64,000 nucleotides of DNA from an uncultured Lachnospira sp. (GTDB lineage: Bacteria; Bacillota; Clostridia; Lachnospirales; Lachnospiraceae): contig CAJUKN010000005.1 in NCBI GenBank assembly GCA_910587485.1, forward strand, positions 62,001 through 126,000, written 5' to 3'. The translations under genes and the position numbers were made by a program. Positions 47,684 to 57,180 of the stretch are shown here, one piece after another (position 1 is the first letter of the stretch; every line of letters starts with the position of its first letter). The notes beneath the pieces are model-generated. The model was not told where the DNA came from and ran no database searches. It saw nothing but the letters and a program-made list of their open reading frames with translations.

Positions 47684-49060
47684 ATGAAAAAAGTTGTAAA
47701 ATATGAAAATCAATATGATAAGATGACAAAATCTCCTGTAGCTCCATTAGTTGTAAAATTGGGAGTACCAACGACAATTAGTATGTTAGTAACTAATATT
47801 TATAATATGGTTGACACCATGTTTGTAGGCAAATTAGGAACAAGTGCCAGCGGAGCAGTCGGCATTGTTTTTGGATTTATGGCGATATTGCAAGCCTTTG
47901 GCTTTATGTATGGACAGGGTGCAGGCAGTATTATTTCGAGGCGTCTTGGACAAAAAGATAATGAAACATCTACAAGAATAGCATCTACAAGTTTTTTTAT
48001 GGCTATTGTTACAGGTATTATTATTTGTATATTGGGATTTATTTTTAATGATAAGTTAATATATTTGATGGGCAGTACGGATACTATTTTACCATATGCA
48101 AAGGATTACATAAAATATATTTTGCTTGCTGCTCCATTTATGACAAGTACCTTTGTTATGAATAATATATTAAGATTTGAGGGTAAAGCTTCACTTGCAA
48201 TGATTGGTTTGATGGCTGGCGCAATTCTTAATATAGCTGCTGACCCATTATTTATGTTTGTGTTTGATATGGGAATTGCAGGCGCAGGATTGTCTACGGC
48301 ATTATCGCAGCTTGTCAGTTTTGGCATTTTATTGTTTATGTTTTTATCAGGAAGGTCGCAGAGTAAATTATCTATATTTAAAATAACAAGAAAATTTGGC
48401 GATGTGGCAGAGATTATAGCAACTGGTTTTCCAAGTCTTGTAAGACAGGGACTCCAAAGTATTGCTACGATGGCATTAAACAGACAGGCAAAAATATATG
48501 GTGATGCTGCTGTTTCAGCAATGAGTATTGTATCAAGAATCAGTATGTTTATCTTTGCAGTTGGTTTGGGAATTGGTCAAGGTTTTCAGCCAGTGTGCGG
48601 CTTTAATTATGGCGCAGGGAAATATTCAAGAGTAAAAAAGGCATTTCGGTTTACATTGATTATCAGTGAAGTTATGTTAGGAGCATTTGCAGTTATTGGA
48701 TTAATTTGTTCGCCACAGGCAATATCTGTATTTCGTGATGATGTTGATGTTATTGCATTTGGAACGCCGGCATTGCAGTATCAATGTTACGCTTTATTTT
48801 TGCAGCCCTTGATTGTACTGTCCAATATGACACTGCAAAGTACAGGAAAAAAGGGAATGGCTACGATTCTTTCTATGCTTAGAAGTGGAATATTTTTCAT
48901 TCCTTTGATATATATACTTAGCGCGACATTAGGAGCATTGGGGATTCAGCTTTCACAGCCAATATCGGATGTATTATCCTTTTTTGTGGCAGCGCCCGTT
49001 ATTATACACTTTTTAAATAAGCTGCCACAAGATAAATTGGATGATAATAATTATGAATAG
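47684..49060 (+). CDS. MATE family efflux transporter
   Basis: 458 residues with about 12 membrane helices in two homologous halves. The first half begins VAPLVVKLGVPTTISMLVTNIYNMVDTMFVGKLG and the second near ATGFPSLVRQGLQSIATMALNRQA, the typical MATE signatures; GQGFQPVCGFNYGAGKY is conserved in the DinF/NorM branch. It exports drugs or metabolites in exchange for Na+ or H+; substrate unknown. GGAGAAAGGA lies before ATG 47684. It is transcribed alone, between the pts operon leader and the alcohol dehydrogenase gene. Confidence 0.94.
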   Translation: MKKVVKYENQYDKMTKSPVAPLVVKLGVPTTISMLVTNIYNMVDTMFVGKLGTSASGAVGIVFGFMAILQAFGFMYGQGAGSIISRRLGQKDNETSTRIASTSFFMAIVTGIIICILGFIFNDKLIYLMGSTDTILPYAKDYIKYILLAAPFMTSTFVMNNILRFEGKASLAMIGLMAGAILNIAADPLFMFVFDMGIAGAGLSTALSQLVSFGILLFMFLSGRSQSKLSIFKITRKFGDVAEIIATGFPSLVRQGLQSIATMALNRQAKIYGDAAVSAMSIVSRISMFIFAVGLGIGQGFQPVCGFNYGAGKYSRVKKAFRFTLIISEVMLGAFAVIGLICSPQAISVFRDDVDVIAFGTPALQYQCYALFLQPLIVLSNMTLQSTGKKGMATILSMLRSGIFFIPLIYILSATLGALGIQLSQPISDVLSFFVAAPVIIHFLNKLPQDKLDDNNYE

Positions 49061-49076
49061 AAAAATAAATTATGTA

Positions 49077-49105
49077 TTGTCACAATTTAAAATTCTTGTT
49101 ATAAT
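49077..49105 (+). promoter_or_regulatory. Promoter of the iron alcohol dehydrogenase gene
   Basis: TTGTCA at 49077-49082, a 17-base spacer and consensus TATAAT at 49100-49105; the start point would be near 49112. Confidence 0.7.
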
Positions 49106-49115
49106 TTATATAAGA

Positions 49116-49133
49116 TTGTTGGAATTTTAACAA
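49116..49133. promoter_or_regulatory. Candidate Rex operator
   Basis: TTGTTGGAATTTTAACAA fits the Rex consensus TTGTTAANNNNTTAACAA at 12 of 14 defined positions and sits just after the start point of the dehydrogenase promoter. The wider palindrome covers 49113-49136. Rex is the NADH-sensing repressor of fermentation genes in Firmicutes. Confidence 0.65.
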
Positions 49134-49168
49134 TCTAAAAAATAATGTATAGGAGGTATATTTTAATT

Positions 49169-50380
49169 ATGACACGTTTTACTTTACCAAGAGATTTATA
49201 TCATGGAAAAGGAGCATTAGAGGCATTAAAGACACTGCAAGGCAAAAGAGCTATTATCTGCATAGGTGGGGGTTCTATGAAGAGCAATGGCTTTTTACAA
49301 AAAGCAGAGGATTATCTAAAAGAGGCTGGAATGGAAGTGGACTTGATTGAGGGCATTGAGCCAGACCCTTCTGTTGAGACAGTTATGAAGGGTGCAGCAA
49401 AGATGCAGGAATTTCAGCCAGATTGGATTATAGCAATGGGCGGCGGTTCTCCAATTGATGCAGCTAAAGCAATGTGGATTAAATATGAGTATCCAGAGAC
49501 AACTTTTGAGGATATGTGTAAAGTATTTGGCTTGCCAAAGCTTAGAACAAAGGCAAAATTCTGTGCAATTTCATCAACATCTGGCACAGCAACAGAGGTG
49601 ACAGCATTTTCAATTATTACAGATTATCAGAAAGGTATCAAATATCCAATTGCTGATTTTGAGATTACACCAGACGTTGCTATTGTAGACCCAGAGCTTG
49701 CACATACAATGCCAGTGAAGCTTGTTGCACATACAGGAATGGATGCGATAACACATGCAGTTGAGGCGTATGTTTCAACAGCAAACAGTGATTATACAGA
49801 CCCGCTTGCACTTCATGCAATTAAGATGATTGATAAAGACCTTGTTAAATCATATAACGGTGATATGGATGCAAGAGATGCAATGCACAATGCACAGTGT
49901 TTAGCTGGTATGGCATTTTCTAATGCACTGCTTGGTATCGTACATTCAATGGCACATAAGACAGGTGCCGCATTTGAAGGCGGACATATTATTCATGGCG
50001 CAGCAAATGCAATGTATCTTCCAAAAGTTATCAAATTTAATGCAAAAGATGAGACAGCAGCAAAGCGTTATGCAGAGATTGCTGATTTTATCCATCTTGG
50101 AGGAACAACAGTTGAAGAAAAGATTGATAAGCTCGTTGCAATGCTTCGTAAGATGAATGATGATTTGAATATTCCACATTGTATTAAAAACTATGGTGAG
50201 GGCGGACTTCCAGCAGAAGCTGGCTTTGTCTCAGAGGAAGAGTTCCTTAAAAAGCTTCCAGATATTGCTGCAAATGCACTGCTTGATGCATGTACAGGTT
50301 CAAATCCAAGACAGCCAAGTCAGGAAGAGATGGAAAAACTCCTTAAGTGCTGTTATTATGACACAGAAGTTGATTTTTAA
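49169..50380 (+). CDS. Iron-containing alcohol dehydrogenase
   Basis: 403 residues. NAD(P)-binding Gly-rich motif MGGGSPIDAAKAMW, SSTSGTATEVTAF, and iron ligands Asp and His in VAHTGMDAITHAVEAY and in LLGIVHSMAHKTGAAF and GGHIIHGAANA. It belongs to the group III (Fe-ADH) family, like butanol or general fermentative alcohol dehydrogenases, and should reoxidise NADH. ATG 49169 begins the family start MTRFTLPRDLYHGKGAL; GGAGG lies 12 bases upstream. The promoter with a Rex-type site supports a role in redox balance. A large terminator follows. Confidence 0.94.
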   Translation: MTRFTLPRDLYHGKGALEALKTLQGKRAIICIGGGSMKSNGFLQKAEDYLKEAGMEVDLIEGIEPDPSVETVMKGAAKMQEFQPDWIIAMGGGSPIDAAKAMWIKYEYPETTFEDMCKVFGLPKLRTKAKFCAISSTSGTATEVTAFSIITDYQKGIKYPIADFEITPDVAIVDPELAHTMPVKLVAHTGMDAITHAVEAYVSTANSDYTDPLALHAIKMIDKDLVKSYNGDMDARDAMHNAQCLAGMAFSNALLGIVHSMAHKTGAAFEGGHIIHGAANAMYLPKVIKFNAKDETAAKRYAEIADFIHLGGTTVEEKIDKLVAMLRKMNDDLNIPHCIKNYGEGGLPAEAGFVSEEEFLKKLPDIAANALLDACTGSNPRQPSQEEMEKLLKCCYYDTEVDF

Positions 50381-50507
50381 CATATTATAAGAAAGAAATC
50401 CCCAATTTCAAATGAAGTTAAATGGTAGGGCGTTTACAGAAGAAGTATTACATAAAAGTAAATAAGAATTATAAATCTTGGTTTTTAAACTAATCAATAT
50501 AAAAATG

Positions 50508-50574
50508 AGGCGTGCTTTAGGCATAATATTATCTTGTACAAGATGATATTGACAATAAAGCAACGCCTTTTTTT
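50508..50574 (+). terminator. Terminator after the alcohol dehydrogenase gene
   Basis: AGGCGTGCTTTA (50508-50519) pairs with TAAAGCAACGCC (50556-50567) with one bulge, an inner ATATTATCTTGTACAAGATG-type stem extends it, and T7 follows. Confidence 0.8.
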
Positions 50575-50613
50575 GTTCTCGCGAGCAATGAGGAAAATAG
50601 GCATGTTTACATG

Positions 50614-50720
50614 GATATTTGACGAATGCCGCGAGGGTCAAATATCACGCTGCTCTGCAGTGTTGCAAGCTTGATACCTTGTTGCTTACAGCGGGGTATT
50701 TGATTAAAAAAGCAAATATT
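50614..50720. other. Structured intergenic element of unknown type
   Basis: GATATTTGAC (50614-50623) and GTCAAATATC (50637-50646) are a perfect 10-base inverted repeat. Beyond it CGCTG and CAGCG enclose more complementary segments (for example GCAAGCTTGAT with CCTTGTTGC). The block is more GC-rich than its surroundings. The 546-base gap 50381-50926 also holds the terminator before it and an AGGAGG at 50828-50833 without a start codon. I find no gene. Confidence 0.4.
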
Positions 50721-50926
50721 CTATTTATAATAATATTATTTAAAAAAGAATATTGTAAAAAGATTTTGAAAAATATTAGACCAAATGATAAAATGCTTCG
50801 TATATAACTAGCAAATGGTTATTTAGCAGGAGGTATAAATAAAGGATTAAACTATACTAATTTACAAATGTTAATTTTAAATGATTACAAAAAACGAGAT
50901 AAATTTTCATTAATAAGGAGGTCCAT

Positions 50927-51508
50927 ATGGGGAGTAAAAAGCATGTCATTTCAAAATTGCTTGAAACGGACCAATATTTAATAGAGTTGATAGTAAATAA
51001 TAGTGATAAAAATGCCGCTGAATTGTTAATTAACAGATATTATAAATACGTTTATAAAGAAATATATATAAAAACTTCAGATAGAGAGTTAGCAATGGAT
51101 TTAACACAAGAAACATTTATTGCTATGCTTAAAGGGTTAAAAGGTTTTGATATAAAAAAGGCTTCTTTTAAGACGTGGTTAACTCGAATAGCAGGAAATA
51201 AAGTGATTGATTATAGAAGAAGTCGTCAAAACCATGAGTCACTTTTAACGGAAGTTCTAAAAAATTATGACAAACCAGGAGAAGAAGACATTGAAGACAA
51301 TGTGATTAATAAAGCTGCAAAAGAAGAAATTATGAGAAAGTTGAACAATGAAGATGAAAATACAAGACAAATATTTGTAATGAGGGCAGAAAAAGGATAT
51401 TCGTTCAACGATATTGCACAAAAAATGGATATGAATCCTTCAACGACAAAGAATAAATATTATACTGTAATAAAAAAATTAAGAAAGGGGTTGAGTGATT
51501 ATGAGTAG
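50927..51508 (+). CDS. ECF-type RNA polymerase sigma factor
   Basis: 193 residues. Region 2 (LINRYYKYVYKEIYIKTSDRELAMDLTQETFIAML, FDIKKASFKTWLTRIAGNKVIDYRR) and region 4 (ENTRQIFVMRAEKGYSFNDIAQKMDMNPSTTKNKYYTVIKKL) with a linker and no region 3: a group IV sigma factor. AAGGAGG precedes ATG 50927. The last eight bases overlap the anti-sigma-like gene, the usual coupling. It probably drives its own operon; I could not fix the promoter. Confidence 0.93.
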   Translation: MGSKKHVISKLLETDQYLIELIVNNSDKNAAELLINRYYKYVYKEIYIKTSDRELAMDLTQETFIAMLKGLKGFDIKKASFKTWLTRIAGNKVIDYRRSRQNHESLLTEVLKNYDKPGEEDIEDNVINKAAKEEIMRKLNNEDENTRQIFVMRAEKGYSFNDIAQKMDMNPSTTKNKYYTVIKKLRKGLSDYE

Positions 51509-52592
51509 AGTGGATTATCCAAAACAAAGACAGATTGACAGACAGATACAAGCTATTATTAAAAATTCAGGTATGTTTGAAGATGATTTAACTTATAATG
51601 GTTTTACAGAGTTAAAGCCAATACAAAAGAAGAATGATAAAATAATCCGATTGTTAAAAACAGCCTCATCACTAGCTGCAATTGTCTCTTTGATTGTGTT
51701 GGCTGACTTTATGAGAAAACCTGTCAAAGATACAGTACAGCCTCTTAAAAATTGTGAGTCTATTCTTGAAGATAGTCAGTCAAAAAATACAGGGAAATCT
51801 TATTTAATGGATGATTCCAGTGAGCTTGAATATGTAACAGTCAACAAAAATGTGGAATACAATAATGGTAAACATATGGAATTTAACATTAATAATCAAT
51901 TCTATAAGGATTATGGGCTTTCAGATAAATATGATACGAATGATTGTGGACGTTTAGAATGTACTTACCCTATAGTAAAATATGATTCACAAAAGAACAC
52001 AAGGAAACTTTATATTGAAGAATATTATACAAATATTGTTAAGACATTAGAAAATAGTATACGTATAGAATATTTAAATGCAATATCTAAAGGAATAAAT
52101 TGTTATACTACAATTAAATATCATGTGCAGAATGTGGATTCTATCAGTGAAAGATTGGTAACATTTATAGCACAAGAAGACGTCATTAGTGAATATGATA
52201 ATATAACAAGATATTATAGTAACGCATATGCACGAACATTTGATATAGAAACAGGAGAACCAATAGAGTTAAGTAAATTATTTAACGAACCAGATCAAAG
52301 TATGGATTATATTTATAATTGTCTTGATGTTTATTATACGAATTCATCTGAATCTATAGATAAAGAAATCGATGTAAATGAAACGAATGATTTGTATTAT
52401 AATGCAGACGGAGAATCAAATTGGTATCTTACTTCAGAAGGTATTGTTTTTTTAATAAATAACATGTATTATAATAGTGGTGCCGAAGGAAAAATACAAA
52501 ATTTAGACTCTGGAAGTGTACTGATAAGCTATTCGGATTTTTATAATCAGGGACTTAGTTTTAACAGCGCATATATTAATTACTTACAATAG
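51501..52592 (+). CDS. Anti-sigma factor-like membrane protein (RsiV/DUF3298-like)
   Basis: 363 residues. N-terminal cytoplasmic part of about 55 residues (sigma-binding side), one membrane helix (TASSLAAIVSLIVLADFM), and an outer domain. The outer part (FYKDYGLSDKYDTN; TYPIVKYDSQKN; RTFDIETGEPIELSKLFN; WYLTSEGIVFLINNMYY; VLISYSDF) follows the DUF4163-DUF3298 layout of RsiV, which in B. subtilis binds lysozyme and is cleaved to release SigV. Here the ligand is unknown. ATG 51501 overlaps the sigma stop; GTG 51495 is less likely. Confidence 0.8.
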   Translation: MSRVDYPKQRQIDRQIQAIIKNSGMFEDDLTYNGFTELKPIQKKNDKIIRLLKTASSLAAIVSLIVLADFMRKPVKDTVQPLKNCESILEDSQSKNTGKSYLMDDSSELEYVTVNKNVEYNNGKHMEFNINNQFYKDYGLSDKYDTNDCGRLECTYPIVKYDSQKNTRKLYIEEYYTNIVKTLENSIRIEYLNAISKGINCYTTIKYHVQNVDSISERLVTFIAQEDVISEYDNITRYYSNAYARTFDIETGEPIELSKLFNEPDQSMDYIYNCLDVYYTNSSESIDKEIDVNETNDLYYNADGESNWYLTSEGIVFLINNMYYNSGAEGKIQNLDSGSVLISYSDFYNQGLSFNSAYINYLQ

Positions 52593-52593
52593 T

Positions 52594-52632
52594 AATAAAA
52601 TTGTGTGTTGTTTTGCGGCACACAATTTTATT
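52594..52632. terminator. Strong hairpin between the anti-sigma and MoxR genes
   Basis: AATAAAATTGTGTG (52594-52607) pairs perfectly with CACACAATTTTATT (52619-52632). It begins two bases after the anti-sigma stop and ends 18 bases before the MoxR start, so it separates or attenuates the two units. Confidence 0.65.
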
Positions 52633-52649
52633 AGATGATGGGTGAAGTA

Positions 52650-53615
52650 ATGGAAGAACAAAATTACTATCTGAATTTAGCAAGAAATGTTCTTGTGGAG
52701 GTAAGAAAGACTGTAGTTGGAAAAGATGAAGTGTTATGTAAAGCACTTATGGCAATGCTTGCTAGAGGGCATATATTGATAGAGGATATACCGGGTGTAG
52801 GGAAAACGACGATGGCATCAGCCTTTGCGACAGTGTTGGATTTAAAATGCAATAGAATGCAGTTTACGCCAGATGTAATGCCTTCTGATATCATTGGCTT
52901 TAATATGTATAACAGAGTGACAAATTCGTTTGAGTTTAAAGAAGGCGCTGCACAGTGCAATATATTTCTTGCAGATGAGATTAATAGAACCTCTCCTAAG
53001 ACGCAGTCTGCACTGCTTCAAGTGATGGAGGAAGGCAAGGTTTCTGTAGATGGCAAAACAATGAAGCTGCCAGAACCATTTATTGTTATAGCAACACAAA
53101 ATCCATATGGTTCTACAGGTACTCAAAAATTACCTGAATCACAGTTAGACCGATTTATGGTAAGATTAAATATGGGTTATCCAACAATTGATGATGAGGT
53201 GGCAATTCTTCGTATAAAACAAAATAAATCAAAAGAAAATCAGATACCTGATAATATACTGTCTGCTAAAGAATTTGAAGTTATGAGACAATTGGTTGAT
53301 GATGTATATGTTGATGATAGAGTGATAGAGTATGTTGCCAAAATTGCAAACGAAACACGAAATTCTCCAGATATTTTACAGGGAATCAGTCCAAGAGGAA
53401 GTTTGGCATTGATAAGAATTGCAAAGGCAGAAGCTTTTTTAAGGGGCAACAATTATGTGCTGATATCTGATATCCAATATGTAATAAAGGATGTATTTGC
53501 ACATAGATTGGTTATTAATAAAGCAGTCAAAAGAGGCAGAATTTCAGAAGAAGATGTGATTTCTGAACTTATGAAAAAAGTTGAGGTTCCAAAAGCGATT
53601 GCCTCGTCGCGATAA
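52650..53615 (+). CDS. MoxR family AAA+ ATPase
   Basis: 321 residues. Walker A EDIPGVGKTTMASAFA, Walker B NIFLADEINRTSPKTQSALLQVMEEGKV, sensor 1 IVIATQNPYGSTGTQKLPESQLDRFMVRL, and the C-terminal lid. MoxR ATPases act as chaperones that mature complexes together with DUF58 and other membrane proteins. ATG 52650 gives MEEQNYYLNLARNVL and follows GGGTGA; ATG 52635 is unlikely. First gene of the moxR-DUF58-transglutaminase unit. Confidence 0.94.
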   Translation: MEEQNYYLNLARNVLVEVRKTVVGKDEVLCKALMAMLARGHILIEDIPGVGKTTMASAFATVLDLKCNRMQFTPDVMPSDIIGFNMYNRVTNSFEFKEGAAQCNIFLADEINRTSPKTQSALLQVMEEGKVSVDGKTMKLPEPFIVIATQNPYGSTGTQKLPESQLDRFMVRLNMGYPTIDDEVAILRIKQNKSKENQIPDNILSAKEFEVMRQLVDDVYVDDRVIEYVAKIANETRNSPDILQGISPRGSLALIRIAKAEAFLRGNNYVLISDIQYVIKDVFAHRLVINKAVKRGRISEEDVISELMKKVEVPKAIASSR

Positions 53616-53694
53616 AAGATAGATAGATAAACTGTCAATAATAAATAAAATTAAATGGTTCCCAAAATTGGTTGCTCCAGTATGGAGGATTTAA

Positions 53695-54765
53695 ATGAAA
53701 TTAAGGAAATTTGCATATATATTTGGTCTTTTGATTGTTTTGCTGGTAAATTGTCTTTTTGTAAATTATGAATTTATGATAATATTGTGTATATTAGTTA
53801 TTATTCCATCTATTTCGTGGATTGTGTACAAGTTTTCTTTGATGGACATGAGATTATATGTATCAAATGATAATTTAAGATATACATATGGTAGCAATTT
53901 AGATGTGGTTATTTGGTTTGGCAATAAATTTAATATGAAAATCCCTTGGTGCCGATGCAAAGTTATAGTAAGTTATTCTAACAGTGACAAAGAATATGAA
54001 AATGAAGTTACTTTTCAAGGATTAAAACAATTTCAGAAAAATACAATAATGAATGTAAATTTAGAGCATATTGGTTTCATTAATGTGCATGTGTGTGAGT
54101 TTGAAGTAAGAGATTATCTTGGAATATTCTCAAGAAAAATACAATATAATACACAAAATATTTTTTATATATTTCCAGATAAGATTAAAACCATTGAAAC
54201 AGAAATAAATTATATTCATCAAGAAGACCAATATATATTGTCTCATATTGAATTTGATAATACAGAAGTACAGGATTTACGCAATATAGTTGAAGGCGAT
54301 TCCCTAAATCATATTCATTGGAAAAGAAGTATAATGTCTGAAGATTTTATTGTAAAACAATTTGGAGAAGAATTAAAAAGACATCACTGCATTGTATTGG
54401 ATTTATCATGGCATAATGAGCAGAATTTTCGCCATGTTCTTGATAATATCTATCGCTTGACATATTCTTTAGCAAACACATATGTCAATGCAGGGATTGA
54501 GACAAGCTTTATATATTGGGATTCTAAAAAAGGCGACATAGAATTGTTTGATTTTGACAGCATAGAAGGACTATATGAAGCAATGGAAACTATTATGCAG
54601 ATAAATAGTAATTCCTATTCATTTGACTTGTTGTTAGAGAGTGTACTTTTAGAAAAGGATAATTTTGGTGAAAATATTATTGTTATAACGTCAAAAGATT
54701 ATAAAATAGAAGAACTTAATATTTTGAATGTAGTTGAAAGGTTTAGTGATTCATTATATGAATAA
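53695..54765 (+). CDS. DUF58 domain protein
   Basis: 356 residues. Two N-terminal membrane helices (YIFGLLIVLLVNCLFV and FMIILCILVIIPSISWIV), an Ig-like beta region (residues 55-165), and the DUF58/vWA-like signature RNIVEGDSLNHIHWKRS (about 200). The usual family motif is YxxGDxxRxIxWxxS. MoxR-DUF58 pairs are widespread; the function is proposed to be protein complex assembly at the membrane. GGAGG precedes ATG 53695. It overlaps the start of the transglutaminase gene by 20 bases. Confidence 0.9.
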   Translation: MKLRKFAYIFGLLIVLLVNCLFVNYEFMIILCILVIIPSISWIVYKFSLMDMRLYVSNDNLRYTYGSNLDVVIWFGNKFNMKIPWCRCKVIVSYSNSDKEYENEVTFQGLKQFQKNTIMNVNLEHIGFINVHVCEFEVRDYLGIFSRKIQYNTQNIFYIFPDKIKTIETEINYIHQEDQYILSHIEFDNTEVQDLRNIVEGDSLNHIHWKRSIMSEDFIVKQFGEELKRHHCIVLDLSWHNEQNFRHVLDNIYRLTYSLANTYVNAGIETSFIYWDSKKGDIELFDFDSIEGLYEAMETIMQINSNSYSFDLLLESVLLEKDNFGENIIVITSKDYKIEELNILNVVERFSDSLYE

Positions 54766-57073
54766 TCGAGAAAAGAAATATAACATATCTATTATTATAT
54801 GGCAGATTATTGTAGCATTATTAGGTGAAATTGGCATTGTAGGTACATTATATACAACAAAAGCACTATATGTGAATCCATATATTGTATATAGTGTACT
54901 TTGTTTTATGACAATTGTATTTATAACAGGAATCCATATTAAAAAGATAGGAAAAATAATTATTCCAGTTTTTGACGGAACGCTTATTTTAGTATTAATA
55001 TTGTTTGGAAAGCGTATGGTGCAAGGTGTTGTCTATTTAGTAAACGACATATATGACAGTATTTTTAATGGAAAAACTGTTACACCATCACCCAAACAAC
55101 TTGAAATCATTAAAGTGAATGAATTATTAGCAGTACTAATGTTTTGTATTGTTGTAACATTTTTGGTATGTGCTAATATTTATTATGTTCGCAGTGTTGC
55201 ACTATCATTAATTATGGTGCTTCCTCTTTTGTGTGTTTACACCATGTGTTTAAAAATACCATCTTGTTTGATATGGATTTTTTGTGTCACTCATGTTTTG
55301 TGTGTTTCATCTATGGATGAAAAAATGGTGGATAATGTAAAGTTTATTATAATGATGAGTGTAGCTATATCTGCCGTTATGTTGTTGATAACAAATACAA
55401 AAGAATATAAACGTCCAGACATATTTGTTCAAATAAATTCCAATATATTATCATTTATTAATTCTAATGAGTATTTAGCAGAACTTACATATTTTGTTGA
55501 TGATATGGTTGGCAATGAAGGTGCTGGAGAAGGTAGTCTTTTTGGTGATAATAGTGTTATATATGGAAATGAATTTTCATATTCTCAAAATATAAAAGGG
55601 GGAGAGCTTGGAAAAGTAGATGAAATTGTTTATAAAAATCAGGATATATTTACAATGCATACGCCCAATATAGAAAATCATCAGTATATTGCAATGTTTT
55701 ATGGTAAATATTATATAGAAAATTCTAATTATTGGACAAAGAGAGAATCTTATGAAATATGTGATGAGTATACAGGGCTTTTGTTAGATAGAATTAAAGC
55801 AATACCTGGTTGGAAAAGATATCTTGAACAAACAGGACTTGAAATACAAGATAATTTTTATAAATTTGACCGTCTTTTTTCTAAAAGAAATATTAAAGAT
55901 ACAACGGGCATAAAATTGAACAGTGCGTATTATGAAAGGCTACAAAAGATATCAGCGGGAATTGTAAATGAAGATGGAGATGAGACACAGCAGTCAAAAA
56001 ACGATAGTATTGTGCAGTCAGCTAAAAGAGCAGATTCAGCCGCATCATATAGTTATCTTCAAATATCTGTGCCACAGAAAAAGTTGATTACTGATATAGC
56101 AGGTGAAAGAAGTACTGCTACATTAGAACTGAAAATGGATTGTATAGAATATGTCAAGAATTTTTTACAGAATAATTATTTTTATACACTTTCACCGGGA
56201 AAAATACCAGAAGGTGAAGATTTTTTTAAATATTTTTTGAGTGAGAGTAAAGAAGGTTATTGTTCTTATTTTGCGACTGCGGCAACATTGATGTTTCGGG
56301 CATATGGGATTCCAGCAAGATATGTGGAAGGATATGCTGTTCCATTTGATAGAATAATAAGGTCTACATATGAGTCAAATAAAAATCGATATATTGTTGA
56401 AGTAAAAGATTCTGATGCACATGCTTGGACACAGATATATTTGAATGGAATAGGATGGATTAATGTTGATGCAACACCATCAGGAACAGGCATTGCTCCA
56501 ATAAACATAACAAATTTTCCAAATACAGGACAGTTTGATGAAGACTTGGATTTGATAGATGAAGAAGATGATGAAAATCAAGATGAGGAGATTGTTGATG
56601 AAACAGATGAGGATGAGGCAGTAAATCCTGTTTTAAATGTTAATGGAGAAGAAATAGCACAAAGAAATAGCCTAATAGGAACAATTATTTTTACAATTAT
56701 CATTGTTATTTTTATTTTGGCAGTAGGAATTGCTTTTTATATTTTTATGAGAAAAAGGAAGATTAAGAAAATATTTGGGTCATATAATGTTATAACAATG
56801 TACAATTATTTAGAAAAAATTATGATAAAGGCAGGATTTTTAAGACCAGAATATATGGAATATGAGAGTTTTGGCAACTATATGGAACAGATGGATTCTT
56901 TCTTTAAAAGAATGAAATTTTCTAAAATGTGTAATATGGTGACAAATGTAGATTTAAGTGGTGGAAGGTATGTTGTCAATACAAAACAGATGAAAGAGTT
57001 TACATATAATGCCCAACAGTTAAGAAAGTATATTGTTCGTAATATATCATGGTATATTCGTTGGCTATATTAA
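54746..57073 (+). CDS. Transglutaminase-like membrane protein (TgpA type)
   Basis: 775 residues. Seven or so N-terminal helices (first: SIIIWQIIVALLGEIGIVGTL), then an outer segment with a transglutaminase/protease fold: catalytic Cys in EGYCSYFATAATLMFRAYGIPARYV, His in DSDAHAWTQIYL, Asp in WINVDATP. A run of Asp/Glu (about residues 592-620), one more membrane helix (LIGTIIFTIIIVIFILAVGI) and a cytoplasmic tail follow. Start: GTG 54746 has GAAAGG four bases upstream; ATG 54758 is the alternative. Overlaps the DUF58 gene. Confidence 0.88.
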   Translation: MIHYMNNREKKYNISIIIWQIIVALLGEIGIVGTLYTTKALYVNPYIVYSVLCFMTIVFITGIHIKKIGKIIIPVFDGTLILVLILFGKRMVQGVVYLVNDIYDSIFNGKTVTPSPKQLEIIKVNELLAVLMFCIVVTFLVCANIYYVRSVALSLIMVLPLLCVYTMCLKIPSCLIWIFCVTHVLCVSSMDEKMVDNVKFIIMMSVAISAVMLLITNTKEYKRPDIFVQINSNILSFINSNEYLAELTYFVDDMVGNEGAGEGSLFGDNSVIYGNEFSYSQNIKGGELGKVDEIVYKNQDIFTMHTPNIENHQYIAMFYGKYYIENSNYWTKRESYEICDEYTGLLLDRIKAIPGWKRYLEQTGLEIQDNFYKFDRLFSKRNIKDTTGIKLNSAYYERLQKISAGIVNEDGDETQQSKNDSIVQSAKRADSAASYSYLQISVPQKKLITDIAGERSTATLELKMDCIEYVKNFLQNNYFYTLSPGKIPEGEDFFKYFLSESKEGYCSYFATAATLMFRAYGIPARYVEGYAVPFDRIIRSTYESNKNRYIVEVKDSDAHAWTQIYLNGIGWINVDATPSGTGIAPINITNFPNTGQFDEDLDLIDEEDDENQDEEIVDETDEDEAVNPVLNVNGEEIAQRNSLIGTIIFTIIIVIFILAVGIAFYIFMRKRKIKKIFGSYNVITMYNYLEKIMIKAGFLRPEYMEYESFGNYMEQMDSFFKRMKFSKMCNMVTNVDLSGGRYVVNTKQMKEFTYNAQQLRKYIVRNISWYIRWLY

Positions 57074-57180
57074 TAAATGTAAGGTGTTATAAAAGTGGCA
57101 AAGTGTTTGTTTAACCTTATATTGTATCTATAAAGTTATTGAGAACATATTTATGCAATGGTGCGAAATGGAGAAATGAT

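Noticed and set aside
50828..50833. AGGAGG ribosome site in the gap before the sigma gene
   Set aside because: No ATG, GTG or TTG follows at a usable distance and no coding pattern is visible.
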